From assembly GCA_934644965.1 (NCBI GenBank), contig CAKUDG010000018.1:1-64000 (forward strand): a stretch of 64,000 bases of DNA, in the 5' to 3' direction. Origin of the DNA: an uncultured Victivallales bacterium. GTDB lineage: Bacteria; Verrucomicrobiota; Lentisphaeria; Victivallales; UBA1829. The translations under genes and the position numbers were made by a program. The notes beneath the pieces were generated by a model, which was not told the DNA's origin, did no database searches, and worked only from the letters and a program-made list of their open reading frames with translations. Shown one piece after another: positions 43,885 to 52,609 of the stretch (within the stretch, counting starts at the first letter, position 1; every line of letters starts with the position of its first letter).

Positions 43885-46503
43885 ATGGAAGAAAACGAAA
43901 ACACTCCGCAGAAGACTGAAAGACGCGGTCGTCCGCCGAAATCCCTTCAGGCGAAATCCCAGACGCCTGTGGAGGAATCCTCCTCCTCTTTGTCCTCCTC
44001 CTCTTCCTTGTCTTCAAACGCATCCACATCTGCTTCTGCCGCAGCTCTTCCTCCTGTATCCGTGGAAGGGACGCGGCAGGTTCCGGTCGGCCCGGATGAG
44101 AGCGTCAGTTCCGGAGCGGAGAAGCGTTTCCCTTCTCCGGAAAGAGACGGAGCGCTTTCCTCCCCCGGCGGAGCGTTTTCTCCCGTTGCTTCTCCTGCCG
44201 GGGCAGCAGGGAATGGAGAAGACGGGGGTGTCTCGCCGGATAAGGGCGGAAGCGCGAATGGCGGAGCCTCTGAAGCGGCTGCGGAAATAGCATCGGCTGC
44301 AGAGGAGAAAAAAAGCGGGGCTCCGTCCGCTGCCGCGGGCGTGATGCCCATGGAAAAGAAAGAGGGGACTCCTGCCGCTCGTGTGGAAGTCAAGGCCGCG
44401 CGCCGAGGCCGTTTACCCAGGAAACAGGTTCATGCGGATCCGGAGGCATCGGAGCAGCCGGATCGATTTTCCGAGCTGGCACAGCCTGATCTGCTGGTGC
44501 CTCCGGCATTGACTCCGGAACAGCCCCTTGGCGCAGTCTCCTTCCCGATGGAACCTGATGACGACGGATATGTACCGCCTCCGGAACCCATTTCCGCCAT
44601 TACTGCGCCGCCGCCTCAGCCTATGACTGAGGATCCGGATGATCTTTCGTCTGGCGCATATTCTTCCATTCCTTCCGGAGATCAGGAGCTTTTCAGGCGG
44701 GCCCCCTCCCAGGAATTTTTGAAAAATAATAATAAAGAGAAAGACCGGGACCGCGGGGAGAATCATTCTTTGAGGTCTGCTCAGCAGCAGTCCCAGCAGC
44801 CGCAGCAGCGTCAGGGCGGCGCTTCTTACGGACAGCAGCAGCGTCCACAGAATTCCTCCTTCCGAGACCGCCGCCAGAACAACAACGGCTCCCCGCAACA
44901 GCAGAACAACGGCGGGCGCCGCCGTTTTCAGCAGAACAATAATTCCCAGCCCAACGGGAATGTGAGGAATTACGACGATTCCGAATTTCAGGAATTCCGC
45001 CGTCAGCGCATGCTTCAGCAGCAACAGCAGCAACAGCAGCAGCAGAATGGATCCGCCCCTTACAATACATCTTCTTATCAGGATGATTATTCCTCCTCCG
45101 GCGGAGGTGCCAGACATTCCGGGAACGGCGGCAATTCCGGGAACGGCAATAACAATTCTCAATCTCAGGGGCAGCAGTCCACTTCCTCTTCCGCCCCTGG
45201 ACAGATTCAGACGTCTGGATCTGCCGATTCCCAGAAGAACCACCCGAGCATCAATATTTCGGCGCTTCAGGAGATGTCGATGCAGAATCTCAGCACGATG
45301 GCCCGGGAGATGGGGATCGAGGGAGTCGGAGCACTGGAAAAATCGAAGCTGATCTTTGAAATTCTGCGTGTGAATGCGGAAAAGACGGGCAGCATGTACG
45401 GGAGCGGTTTTCTGGAAGTTCTGCCGGACGGGTTCGGATTTCTGCGTTCACCGGCCTACAGTTATCTGCCGTCTTCGGAGGATATTTATCTGAGTCCCTC
45501 CCAGATCCGCCGCTTTTCCGTGAAGACGGGAGACTTCCTGGCAGGACAGATCCGGCCTCCGCGGGAAAAGGAGCGCTTCTTCGCCATGCTGAAGGTGGAC
45601 TCCATCAATCACGAACCCCCGGAACGGAAAAAGGACATCATTCCCTTCGGAAATCTGACCCCGTATTTCCCGACCCGGCGTCTGATTCTGGAAACCACTC
45701 CGGATGAAGTTTCCACACGGGTTGTTGATCTGGTGTCTCCGATCGGTCTCGGACAGCGCGGTCTGATTGTGGCTCCGCCCAGGACCGGGAAAACGGTCCT
45801 GATGCAGAAAATCGCGAACTCCATTATCAAGAACAATCCGGATGTCTGTCTGATCATTCTTCTGATCGACGAGCGGCCGGAGGAAGTCACGGATATGAAA
45901 ATGTGCGTGAGCGCCAATGCCGAAGTGGTCAGTTCCACATTCGATGAACCCCCGGAGCGTCATGTTCAGGTGGCGGAAATGGTCATAGAAAAGGCGAAGC
46001 GTCTTGTGGAGTACAAAAAGGATGTGGTGATTCTTCTGGATTCGATCACCCGTCTTGCCCGCGCCTACAACACGCTTCAGCCGCACAGCGGGAAAATCCT
46101 TTCCGGCGGCGTGGACGCCAACGCCCTCCACAAACCGAAACGCTTCTTCGGCGCCGCACGGAACATCAGCGGACACGGAAGCCTGACCATCATCGCCACA
46201 GCACTCGTCGATACCGGAAGCAGAATGGATGAAGTCATCTTCGAGGAATTCAAGGGAACGGGCAACATGGAACTTCATCTGGACCGCCGTCTGGTCGACA
46301 AACGCGTCTATCCCGCGATCAACATCGAAGCCAGCGGTACCCGGAAGGAGGAACTTCTGCTGCATCCCGATGAACTCCAGAGAGTCTGGACTCTCCGCAA
46401 GGCCATGAACGGTGTGCCCCCCGTTGAAGCAATGGAGCTGATTATCGCTAAACTCAAGAAAATGAAAACCAATGCGGAGTTCCTCATGACTCTGCAGGTC
46501 TGA
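43885..46503 (+). CDS. rho: Transcription termination factor Rho with long Q/N-rich N-terminal extension
   Basis: An 872-residue hexameric RNA helicase that ends transcription; E. coli Rho has 419. The C-terminal 420 residues are canonical: the RNA-binding fold (GFLEVLPDGFGFLRS), Walker A in APPRTGKTVL near residue 629, LLIDERPEEVTDM, and DSITRLARAYN. The first 450 residues are low complexity: two basic AT-hook-like patches (RRGRPPK and AARRGRLPRK), a Ser/Ala/Pro/Glu stretch, then an Arg/Gln/Asn/Gly-rich region (about 280-451) including 11 consecutive Gln. The start at 43885 is chosen for AAGGAAGGA upstream; ATG 43852 is an alternative. Extended Rho proteins with insertions occur in several phyla; the Q/N segment is prion-like in composition. 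Confidence 0.95.
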   Translation: MEENENTPQKTERRGRPPKSLQAKSQTPVEESSSSLSSSSSLSSNASTSASAAALPPVSVEGTRQVPVGPDESVSSGAEKRFPSPERDGALSSPGGAFSPVASPAGAAGNGEDGGVSPDKGGSANGGASEAAAEIASAAEEKKSGAPSAAAGVMPMEKKEGTPAARVEVKAARRGRLPRKQVHADPEASEQPDRFSELAQPDLLVPPALTPEQPLGAVSFPMEPDDDGYVPPPEPISAITAPPPQPMTEDPDDLSSGAYSSIPSGDQELFRRAPSQEFLKNNNKEKDRDRGENHSLRSAQQQSQQPQQRQGGASYGQQQRPQNSSFRDRRQNNNGSPQQQNNGGRRRFQQNNNSQPNGNVRNYDDSEFQEFRRQRMLQQQQQQQQQQNGSAPYNTSSYQDDYSSSGGGARHSGNGGNSGNGNNNSQSQGQQSTSSSAPGQIQTSGSADSQKNHPSINISALQEMSMQNLSTMAREMGIEGVGALEKSKLIFEILRVNAEKTGSMYGSGFLEVLPDGFGFLRSPAYSYLPSSEDIYLSPSQIRRFSVKTGDFLAGQIRPPREKERFFAMLKVDSINHEPPERKKDIIPFGNLTPYFPTRRLILETTPDEVSTRVVDLVSPIGLGQRGLIVAPPRTGKTVLMQKIANSIIKNNPDVCLIILLIDERPEEVTDMKMCVSANAEVVSSTFDEPPERHVQVAEMVIEKAKRLVEYKKDVVILLDSITRLARAYNTLQPHSGKILSGGVDANALHKPKRFFGAARNISGHGSLTIIATALVDTGSRMDEVIFEEFKGTGNMELHLDRRLVDKRVYPAINIEASGTRKEELLLHPDELQRVWTLRKAMNGVPPVEAMELIIAKLKKMKTNAEFLMTLQV

Positions 46504-46836
46504 ACGGCTGAGCCCTTCGTTTTCCCTCGTTCCCCGGCACCATTCATGGCCCGATGAAGGCGATTTGCACCCTGGCTCATACAATGCTATATTATCTCGG
46601 AAGAAAAGTCTTCCTCCACGCTCCTGAAACAATCTGTGTGGAGAAAAAAAGTCGTGAATCGTGCCTCGTGCCATGGACGAGAACTGGGAAAACGGGGAAA
46701 ATGCTTCTTCACGGGCGGAACCCGTAAAACATCTCCCGGAGCCGATGCGGCGTGAAATGAATTTTCCCGCAATGCTGTTTTTTTTCACGCCATCGCTGAA
46801 AAGAAGTCCGCAGGATCGGAGGGAAAAAGGAGAAAA
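46504..46836. other. Intergenic region with a long leader
   Basis: Contains the promoter at 46565-46593, which implies a leader of about 235 bases before the FtsB-like gene. No known regulatory RNA recognised. Confidence 0.45.
46565..46593 (+). promoter_or_regulatory. Promoter upstream of the FtsB-like gene
   Basis: TTGCAC (46565-46570), 17-base spacer, TATATT (46588-46593) followed by A. Confidence 0.55.
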
Positions 46837-47124
46837 ATGGACATTAAATTTGAAAAAGTTCTGTCGGTATTTCTTTATATCCTGCTTGCGGTCATTTTTG
46901 CCTTTTCCGCCGCACTGGTCATGCCTGTGTACAGGAAGTATGTCGCGGAACGGGACAATGTCGCGGAACTCCGCGAACAGCTGGAACGGAGCCGTGCCGA
47001 GTGCATCGCGCTCAATCAGGAAGTGCATGATCTGGAACATTATCCCTCTGCCGCGGAAAAGGTCGCCCGTGAAAAATTCAAGCTCTGCCGCGAAGGGGAG
47101 GAAATTTTCATTTACAGCCGCTGA
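46837..47124 (+). CDS. Septum formation initiator FtsB/DivIC-like protein
   Basis: A 95-residue bitopic membrane protein: one transmembrane helix at about residues 8-30, then a periplasmic coiled coil (VAELREQLERSRAECIALNQEVHDLE) and the short EKVAREKFKLCREGE motif typical of FtsB/DivIC, which joins the divisome with FtsL and FtsQ. Length fits the family. AAAAAGGAG lies upstream. It follows rho rather than a cell-division operon, which is not unusual for ftsB. Confidence 0.87.
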   Translation: MDIKFEKVLSVFLYILLAVIFAFSAALVMPVYRKYVAERDNVAELREQLERSRAECIALNQEVHDLEHYPSAAEKVAREKFKLCREGEEIFIYSR

Positions 47125-47630
47125 AAAATTTTCCCTCCTTCAATCTCCGGACCGCCCGTATCGCGGTTGCATTTCATGACTGTTTCCTGTTTCCGGACTG
47201 AGAAAATGCACTCCTCCTGCTGTACAAGTGTAAAAGTGAGAGTGATCTCTGCATTTTTCTTTTCATTTTTGGCGGATGGATGAAGAACTCCTCTCCCCTC
47301 CGTCGCCCCGCCCCCCCCCCGTTCTTCCCAGCCTTTCCCATTGCGAATCAAGAGAATCCGGAAACGAGAGAAGAGCGTCCGAACGGTTTCCCGCCTGCAG
47401 AACAGGGCAATCGTGATGAGGAGCAGGGGGCCGTGGCGGTTTCTTTTTCTTCTCCCTCCTCCTTTTCTTTCTCTTCCAACTCTTTCTGCGGCTTTCCTCC
47501 CGTTCGGGAGGGGCGGGAAACGGGAGAATAGCGGGCGAACGTCTGAATATTTCTTCCCCGCACACAGTTCCCTCATTTTCTGCCGCCGCCTTTTCCTCCG
47601 GAGGGGGGCTGGATGACGACAGGCCAGGTC
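47125..47630. other. Intergenic region between convergent genes
   Basis: About 500 bases of C-rich and pyrimidine-rich low-complexity sequence with a GC hairpin CCTCCCG/CGGGAGG at 47496-47511 lacking a T-run. Overlapping open frames on both strands are not supported as genes. Confidence 0.5.
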
Positions 47631-48098
47631 TCAGCGGTACAGCTTTGAATGGATCATTTCAATGACTTCGATGAAGACATCGAATTTTTCCGCGGGAATT
47701 CCTCTGGTGAGTTCCTCCGTAGTGACTCTCATGTAAGAACAGATCCTGTCGAAGATCTTTTTTCCTTCGGGGGAGAGCCTGATGCAGATGGCTCTGCGGT
47801 CGATGGGACTGTGGTCCCGCTCGAAGAAACCGCTTTTGACGAGTGAGTCCACGAGGACGGAAGTGGCGGGGAGGGTGGTTCCGAGTCTTTCCGCGAGTGC
47901 TTTGAGAGAGATGCCTTCAGGAGTCGTCCTGGTCATGTTGCTGACAGTCACAAGAGCTTTTCCCTGGCGCGCATTCAGGAAGAGAAGGCGTTCTGCGCTT
48001 TCCTTTCCCATACAGCTCAAACTGTCGCTGCGCAGCTGTTCGACGATATCGAACAGTTTCATGAAAACCATATCCGGCCTTGCCTGCTGTCCGCTCAT
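47631..48098 (-). CDS. MarR-family transcriptional regulator
   Basis: A 155-residue winged-helix regulator. The MarR core is visible as GISLKALAERLGTTLPATS (helix-turn-helix), LVDSLVKSGFFERDHSPIDRR (wing with the conserved D-x-R-x3-I-like DRRAICIRLSPEG) and C-terminal dimerisation helices. The start at 48098 follows AGGAGGG; the frame is open upstream but unrelated. Ligand and targets unknown. It is transcribed divergently from the Trp/Pro-rich repeat gene, so that gene and the following mla genes are candidate targets. Confidence 0.88.
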   Translation of the reverse strand: MSGQQARPDMVFMKLFDIVEQLRSDSLSCMGKESAERLLFLNARQGKALVTVSNMTRTTPEGISLKALAERLGTTLPATSVLVDSLVKSGFFERDHSPIDRRAICIRLSPEGKKIFDRICSYMRVTTEELTRGIPAEKFDVFIEVIEMIHSKLYR

Positions 48099-48150
48099 TG
48101 AAAACACCCTCCTGTGATTTCTGGGATGAGACAAACTCCCTGATTCCATG

Positions 48151-48179
48151 AATATATACTGATTTACGGAAACAATCAA
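48151..48179 (-). promoter_or_regulatory. Promoter for the marR-like gene
   Basis: On the minus strand: TTGATT (48179-48174), 17-base spacer, TATATT (48156-48151). TGATT and AATCA copies flank the -10 and could form a self-regulatory site. Confidence 0.65.
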
Positions 48180-48220
48180 GCCGCCGCTGAGAGTTTCTTC
48201 ATTTTTCCCCCGCTTTTGTT

Positions 48221-48249
48221 TTGAAGTTTTTCCGCCGTGGGAGTATATT
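48221..48249 (+). promoter_or_regulatory. Promoter for the Trp/Pro-rich repeat protein gene
   Basis: TTGAAG (48221-48226), 17-base spacer, TATATT (48244-48249) followed by A, about 50 bases before the start codon. Confidence 0.65.
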
Positions 48250-48297
48250 ACCCGGAAATTGATTTTCGACTTCGGAACCTGTTGCGGGGAGAATGGA

Positions 48298-49815
48298 ATG
48301 TATCGCGGAATCCATCCTGAATTTCATATCTGCGGAGCGCTGTTTCTGATTTTTGTTCTTTTCATTCTCAGTGCGCCGTGTACTGTTCTCCGTGCTGTCG
48401 ATTCGGACTTTCCCCCCTTCTGGTCGGTGGAGCGGGACAATCCGGTGACAGGCACGCGCTGCCATTGGAGATATCTGGGCCCGCTCGGGGAAAAAGTGAT
48501 CTCTCCCGGAGGCAGGGAGGAAACTCTTTATGCCTTCCGTCCCTTCTGGAGCAGCTTCGACAATCAGGAAAATGGCTTTTCCGGATCCGACTATCTTTGG
48601 CCCGTGAGCGTCTGGCGTGATTTTCCCTTTGCGGATTTCCGCTGGATTTTATGCTATTACGGGAGCCGGGAAGGCAAGGGGACGCGGCGTGATTATCTGA
48701 TTCCATTGTGGTTCAGCGGCATGAAGGAAGGGGAGTTTTACTGGGGTGTCTTCCCTTTTTACGGTGATCTGCGGGATGTCATCGGATATGATCAGACCCG
48801 TTTCATCCTTTTCCCCCTGTACTGGCAGACATGGAAGGAAAAGTCGTACGGGGAAGCATATCTCTGGCCGATTGTGAACTGGGAAAAAAGTCCCCGGCAT
48901 GACAAATTCCGAATTTTCCCGTTTTACGCGGTGAACGAGGTCTATGGGCGCAGTCTTCATCAGTCCGTTCTGTGGCCTCTCTTCCACTGGATGAAATCTC
49001 TGGATGAGAAACATCCCGGGGGAGGATGGTTCTTCCTCCCCCTTGCGGGACATACGGAACTGGATGGAGCCGAAGCATGGACAGCTCTCTGGCCTCTTTT
49101 CTACTATCAGCGTTCTCCCGATTCCTTCCGGATTCATGCGCCGTGGCCCGTTTTCCGCTATGGGAAAGAGGCGGATCATCAGAGGGACATTCTCTTTTTC
49201 TGGCCCCTCTGGGGACGTCAGCGCAGTGATGAATATGATTTCCGTTTCTACCTATGGCCAGTCATTCTGCATCAGAAGGACTGGGGGGAAACGCTTCTGA
49301 CCGAAGGAGTCTGGATTCTTCCCCTTTACTGGAGCCGCGGAGATTACAGGCTGGAAAACGGAAAGATCACCGGACGCCTGATGTATTACAGGAAATTCTG
49401 GCCGTTTTTGTCTCTGTATGAGAAAGGGGATCATTTTCAGGTGCTTGCGTTGGATTTGTCGCCGATGAGGGGATTCCCCGTGGTGGACCGGAACCTCAGC
49501 ATGCTCTGGAGACTCTGTTCCTATGAGGAAAACAAAAAAGGGACGGCCTGGGATCTGCTGTGGGGAATTCTCCGGAGTTTTGATGTCCGTGGAAAGGATA
49601 AGTATTTTTCCTGGTCGCCTTTTTACGAAGTCCGCTGGAACGTGATGGACCGTGTCATCCGCGAGACAGACGGAGACAATCCAGACCCCGAAATCACCCC
49701 ATTCCGCCCCATCGAATATGATGTGGAACGCAGTTTCTTCTTCGGCATGGTGAAAGTCCGCAGTTCCGCAGTTTATCCGACCCAGTGGAAACTGTTCTGG
49801 AGCCTTGAATTTTAA
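48298..49815 (+). CDS. Exported Trp/Pro-rich beta-repeat protein of unknown function
   Basis: A 505-residue protein not assigned to a known family. A signal peptide (about residues 1-33, ending near TVLRA) precedes a body built of short repeats, each centred on an aromatic-Pro pair: FPFYGD, LFPLYWQ, LWPIVNWE, IFPFYAV, LWPLFHW, FLPLAGH, LWPLFYYQ, PWPVFRYG, FFWPLWG, LWPVILHQ and LPLYWSRG. Spacing is about 15-30 residues. The alternation of hydrophobic and charged residues suggests beta-strands, possibly an outer-membrane or periplasmic beta-structure. It sits immediately before mlaE-mlaF-mlaD, so a role in lipid transport to the outer membrane is a reasonable guess. The start at 48298 follows GGGGAGAATGG. 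Confidence 0.7.
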   Translation: MYRGIHPEFHICGALFLIFVLFILSAPCTVLRAVDSDFPPFWSVERDNPVTGTRCHWRYLGPLGEKVISPGGREETLYAFRPFWSSFDNQENGFSGSDYLWPVSVWRDFPFADFRWILCYYGSREGKGTRRDYLIPLWFSGMKEGEFYWGVFPFYGDLRDVIGYDQTRFILFPLYWQTWKEKSYGEAYLWPIVNWEKSPRHDKFRIFPFYAVNEVYGRSLHQSVLWPLFHWMKSLDEKHPGGGWFFLPLAGHTELDGAEAWTALWPLFYYQRSPDSFRIHAPWPVFRYGKEADHQRDILFFWPLWGRQRSDEYDFRFYLWPVILHQKDWGETLLTEGVWILPLYWSRGDYRLENGKITGRLMYYRKFWPFLSLYEKGDHFQVLALDLSPMRGFPVVDRNLSMLWRLCSYEENKKGTAWDLLWGILRSFDVRGKDKYFSWSPFYEVRWNVMDRVIRETDGDNPDPEITPFRPIEYDVERSFFFGMVKVRSSAVYPTQWKLFWSLEF

Positions 49816-49832
49816 GGGTTCAGGGATATATT
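49805..49832 (+). promoter_or_regulatory. Promoter for the mla genes
   Basis: TTGAAT (49805-49810), 16-base spacer, TATATT (49827-49832) followed by A. The -35 overlaps the last codons of the preceding gene. Confidence 0.6.
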
Positions 49833-49889
49833 ACGCCTTTCTTGGAAAAATGTACGGAAAACAGAAATTTTCAGCCGGACAACAGAATC

Positions 49890-50696
49890 ATGATCGTACC
49901 TTATGAACAGGATTATATTCCGCGTTCGGGGAATCCCGTGGCGAATCTCGGCGGCTTCATTGTGAAGTTCTGCCGGGATGTGGGGCGCTGCTGCAAATTG
50001 ATTGTCCTTTCCTTTGCCTTCCTGCCCGTTTTCTTCCGGAGCAGGCGGGAAATCATTCTTCAGATGTACTGCTGTGGAGTGAAGAGTTTTCCGGTGACGT
50101 CCATTGTGGCGCTGTTCACCGGGATGATCCTTGCATTGCAGGCAGGGCTGATTCTGCGTTCATACGGTCAGGAAATCATGGTCGGGTATCTTGTTTCCCA
50201 GACCATGTTCCGGGAGATGGGGCCGTTCATGACGGCGTTGATCCTGGCAGCAAGTGTGGGGTCGGCGATGGCCGCTCAACTTGGATCCATGACGGTATCT
50301 CAGGAAATTGCCGCACTGGAAGTGATGTCCATCAATCCGGTCCGTTTTCTGGTGATGCCCCGACTCTTCGCCATGATGATCATGTGCCCGGTCCTGACGG
50401 CGTATACGGATCTGATCGGTATTCTGGGAGGCGGCCTTGTGGCGAACACCCAGCTGGATGTGGCATGGAACGCGTACTGTGAGAATGTGCGTTTCATGCT
50501 TCATGAGAAGGAATTGTGGGTGGGATTCTTCAAGGCGTGGGTGTTTTCGGTGCTGATTGTGGGGATCAGCTGCTATCAGGGGATGTCCGCCCGTCACGGC
50601 GCGGTGGGCGTGGGGAATGCCACGCGCAGTTCGGTGGTGATTTGTTTTCTTCTGATTCTGATTGTCGGATACATCATAACGAGGCTGTTCTACTGA
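49890..50696 (+). CDS. mlaE: Mla/Tgd-type lipid ABC transporter permease (MlaE)
   Basis: A 268-residue inner-membrane permease with five or six helices. MlaE hallmarks are FREMGPFMTALILAASVGSA, AALEVMSINPVRFLVMPR and the C-terminal GVGNATRSSVV. With MlaF and MlaD it moves phospholipids between inner membrane and periplasmic carriers. The start at 49890 is preferred to the TTG at 49842 because the predicted transcription start is near 49843. Its stop overlaps the mlaF start. Confidence 0.92.
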   Translation: MIVPYEQDYIPRSGNPVANLGGFIVKFCRDVGRCCKLIVLSFAFLPVFFRSRREIILQMYCCGVKSFPVTSIVALFTGMILALQAGLILRSYGQEIMVGYLVSQTMFREMGPFMTALILAASVGSAMAAQLGSMTVSQEIAALEVMSINPVRFLVMPRLFAMMIMCPVLTAYTDLIGILGGGLVANTQLDVAWNAYCENVRFMLHEKELWVGFFKAWVFSVLIVGISCYQGMSARHGAVGVGNATRSSVVICFLLILIVGYIITRLFY

Positions 50697-51433
50697 TGAT
50701 TGAATTCCGGAATGTCACGAAATATCTTGGAGGAAAGAAAATCCTCGACGACATGAGTTTTTCGGTCCGGGAAGGGGAGACCTTCTGCATTGTGGGGCCC
50801 TCCGGAACCGGGAAATCCGTGACGCTCAATCACATGATCGGGCTGTATACGGCCGATTCCGGATACGTTTCCGTAGACGGGCGGGACATAGCCGCCTTGA
50901 GTGCGAAGGAACTTTCCGAACTGCGCATGAAAATGGGAATGCTGTTCCAGTCCGGAGCTCTGATGAACTGGATGACGGTGTATGACAACGTGGCGCTTCC
51001 CCTACGGGAACGATTCCGCCTTCCGGAAAACGCGGTCCGGAAGAAGGTGATGGAGATTCTGGAATTTCTGGAGCTGAGCGCCGACTATATGAAATATCCG
51101 GGAGACGTTTCCGGAGGGATGATCAAACGGGCCGGACTTGCCAGAGCGGTGGTGACGAATCCGAAAGTCATGCTGTATGATGAACCGACATCCGGGCTCG
51201 ACCCCGTCATGTCCCGGAAAATCGACCAGCTGATACTGGCATTGAAGAAACGCTTCAATATGACTTCGGTCGTGGTCACGCACGATTTATGCAGCGCGTT
51301 TGGGATTGCGGACCGGATTGCGATGATGGCCGGCGGACGGATTGTCGCCTGCGGCACTCCGGACGATTTCGCCGCCAGTTCCAACTCTCTTGTGAAGGAA
51401 TTCATCGCGGCCCAGTTCGCGAACGGCATGTGA
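50696..51433 (+). CDS. mlaF: Mla-type ABC transporter ATP-binding protein (MlaF)
   Basis: A 245-residue ATPase with Walker A GPSGTGKS (34-41), the MlaF-specific signature VSGGMIKRAGLARA and Walker B LYDEPTSGLDP. The start ATG overlaps the mlaE stop (TGATG), consistent with coupled translation. Energises lipid transport at the inner membrane. No MlaB (STAS) gene follows. Confidence 0.94.
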   Translation: MIEFRNVTKYLGGKKILDDMSFSVREGETFCIVGPSGTGKSVTLNHMIGLYTADSGYVSVDGRDIAALSAKELSELRMKMGMLFQSGALMNWMTVYDNVALPLRERFRLPENAVRKKVMEILEFLELSADYMKYPGDVSGGMIKRAGLARAVVTNPKVMLYDEPTSGLDPVMSRKIDQLILALKKRFNMTSVVVTHDLCSAFGIADRIAMMAGGRIVACGTPDDFAASSNSLVKEFIAAQFANGM

Positions 51434-51473
51434 AACACAGTACAACCCGCAGAATGGGAGAGTTTACGATATC

Positions 51474-52568
51474 ATGGACAATATGGAAATCAGGAAGAAA
51501 AGTCTGTTGACAGCGGAATTTTTTCTCGGAATCTTCTGCATCGGAGCGATCTGCATCCTCTTTTACTTTACGGTGATGATTCGGGGAAAAGATCTTCTTT
51601 TCCAGTCGGAGAAAGTGTATGTGACGGTGCAGTTCCCGACCGCGGGCGCTCTCGCCGTGAACGACAAGGTCAAAGTGATCGGCGTGGATATGGGGCAGGT
51701 ATCGAAAATCGAGCTGGCTCCGGATAACAATTCGGTCATTGTGACCCTCCAGATGAACAAGAATCTCCGCATGAACGAGGACTATGAAATCACGATTCAG
51801 AATTCCTCCATTTTCGGAGGCGCCTATGTCAACATCATTCCCGGTACAAATACGGAATCCCCGGTGTACTTCGACCGGATGCTCATCGGGAAGCCCCCTG
51901 TGGACATCATCATGGAGGCTTCAGGCCTGATCGCCCAGCTCAAAGAAGATGAAAGGAAACTCCGCGAACTCTTCGAGGGCGGTTTCTTTGACGATATTAA
52001 AAACGTGATCAGCAGTATTGAATCCAATTCCCGGAATCTGGATCTGATCTGCCAGGACCTCCGCGAAGGGAAGGGGACCTTGGGCAAGCTCTTCAAGGAT
52101 CAGGAACTGTATGAAGAAGCGAAAAAATCTCTCGCCAACATATCCACGGCATCTGAAAATATCAGCACTCTGCTTGCCGACGTCAAGGAAGGAAAGGGGA
52201 CTCTGGGCAAACTTGTCCGCGACGACGAAGTCTATCTTTCCATGAAGGATTCCCTGAATTCCATCAACGCCCTTGCCGGAAAAATCTCCGAATCCGACGG
52301 TTCTCTGGCAAAGTTCCTCAATGACAACGGCAAACTCTATGCCTCGCTGGAAAACGCATTGCAGACACTGGACGGTCTCTCTCAGAATCTGGACAACCTT
52401 TCCAAAGACGTGACCGGCGGAAAGGGCACCATTGGAAAACTTCTTTCCGACGATTCCCTTTATGTCGAGTTCAAGGACACGGTGCGCCAGTTGCGTGCTG
52501 CGATAGAGGACTTCCGTGAGATGGCGCCAGTCGCCACCTTCGGAAGCATCGCTCTGGGTGCTTTGTAA
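51474..52568 (+). CDS. mlaD: MCE-domain protein (MlaD-like) with C-terminal repeats
   Basis: 364 residues, about twice E. coli MlaD. One transmembrane helix (11-35) is followed by the MCE domain (about 44-125; VTVQFPTAGALAVNDKVKVIGV and IQNSSIFGGAYVNIIPG). The C-terminal half is helical with four repeats about 40 residues apart, each with a core such as EGKGTLGKL (near 198 and 239), DGSLAKFL (near 279) and GGKGTIGKL (near 318), followed by an acidic-aromatic DDxxY element. Long helical MCE tails form needle-like channels in PqiB and LetB, so a periplasm-spanning role is possible. No mlaC is nearby. Confidence 0.9.
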   Translation: MDNMEIRKKSLLTAEFFLGIFCIGAICILFYFTVMIRGKDLLFQSEKVYVTVQFPTAGALAVNDKVKVIGVDMGQVSKIELAPDNNSVIVTLQMNKNLRMNEDYEITIQNSSIFGGAYVNIIPGTNTESPVYFDRMLIGKPPVDIIMEASGLIAQLKEDERKLRELFEGGFFDDIKNVISSIESNSRNLDLICQDLREGKGTLGKLFKDQELYEEAKKSLANISTASENISTLLADVKEGKGTLGKLVRDDEVYLSMKDSLNSINALAGKISESDGSLAKFLNDNGKLYASLENALQTLDGLSQNLDNLSKDVTGGKGTIGKLLSDDSLYVEFKDTVRQLRAAIEDFREMAPVATFGSIALGAL

Positions 52569-52609
52569 TATAGATTAAATCCGGGGAAGGAAAACGGATT
52601 GGTTGTTTC

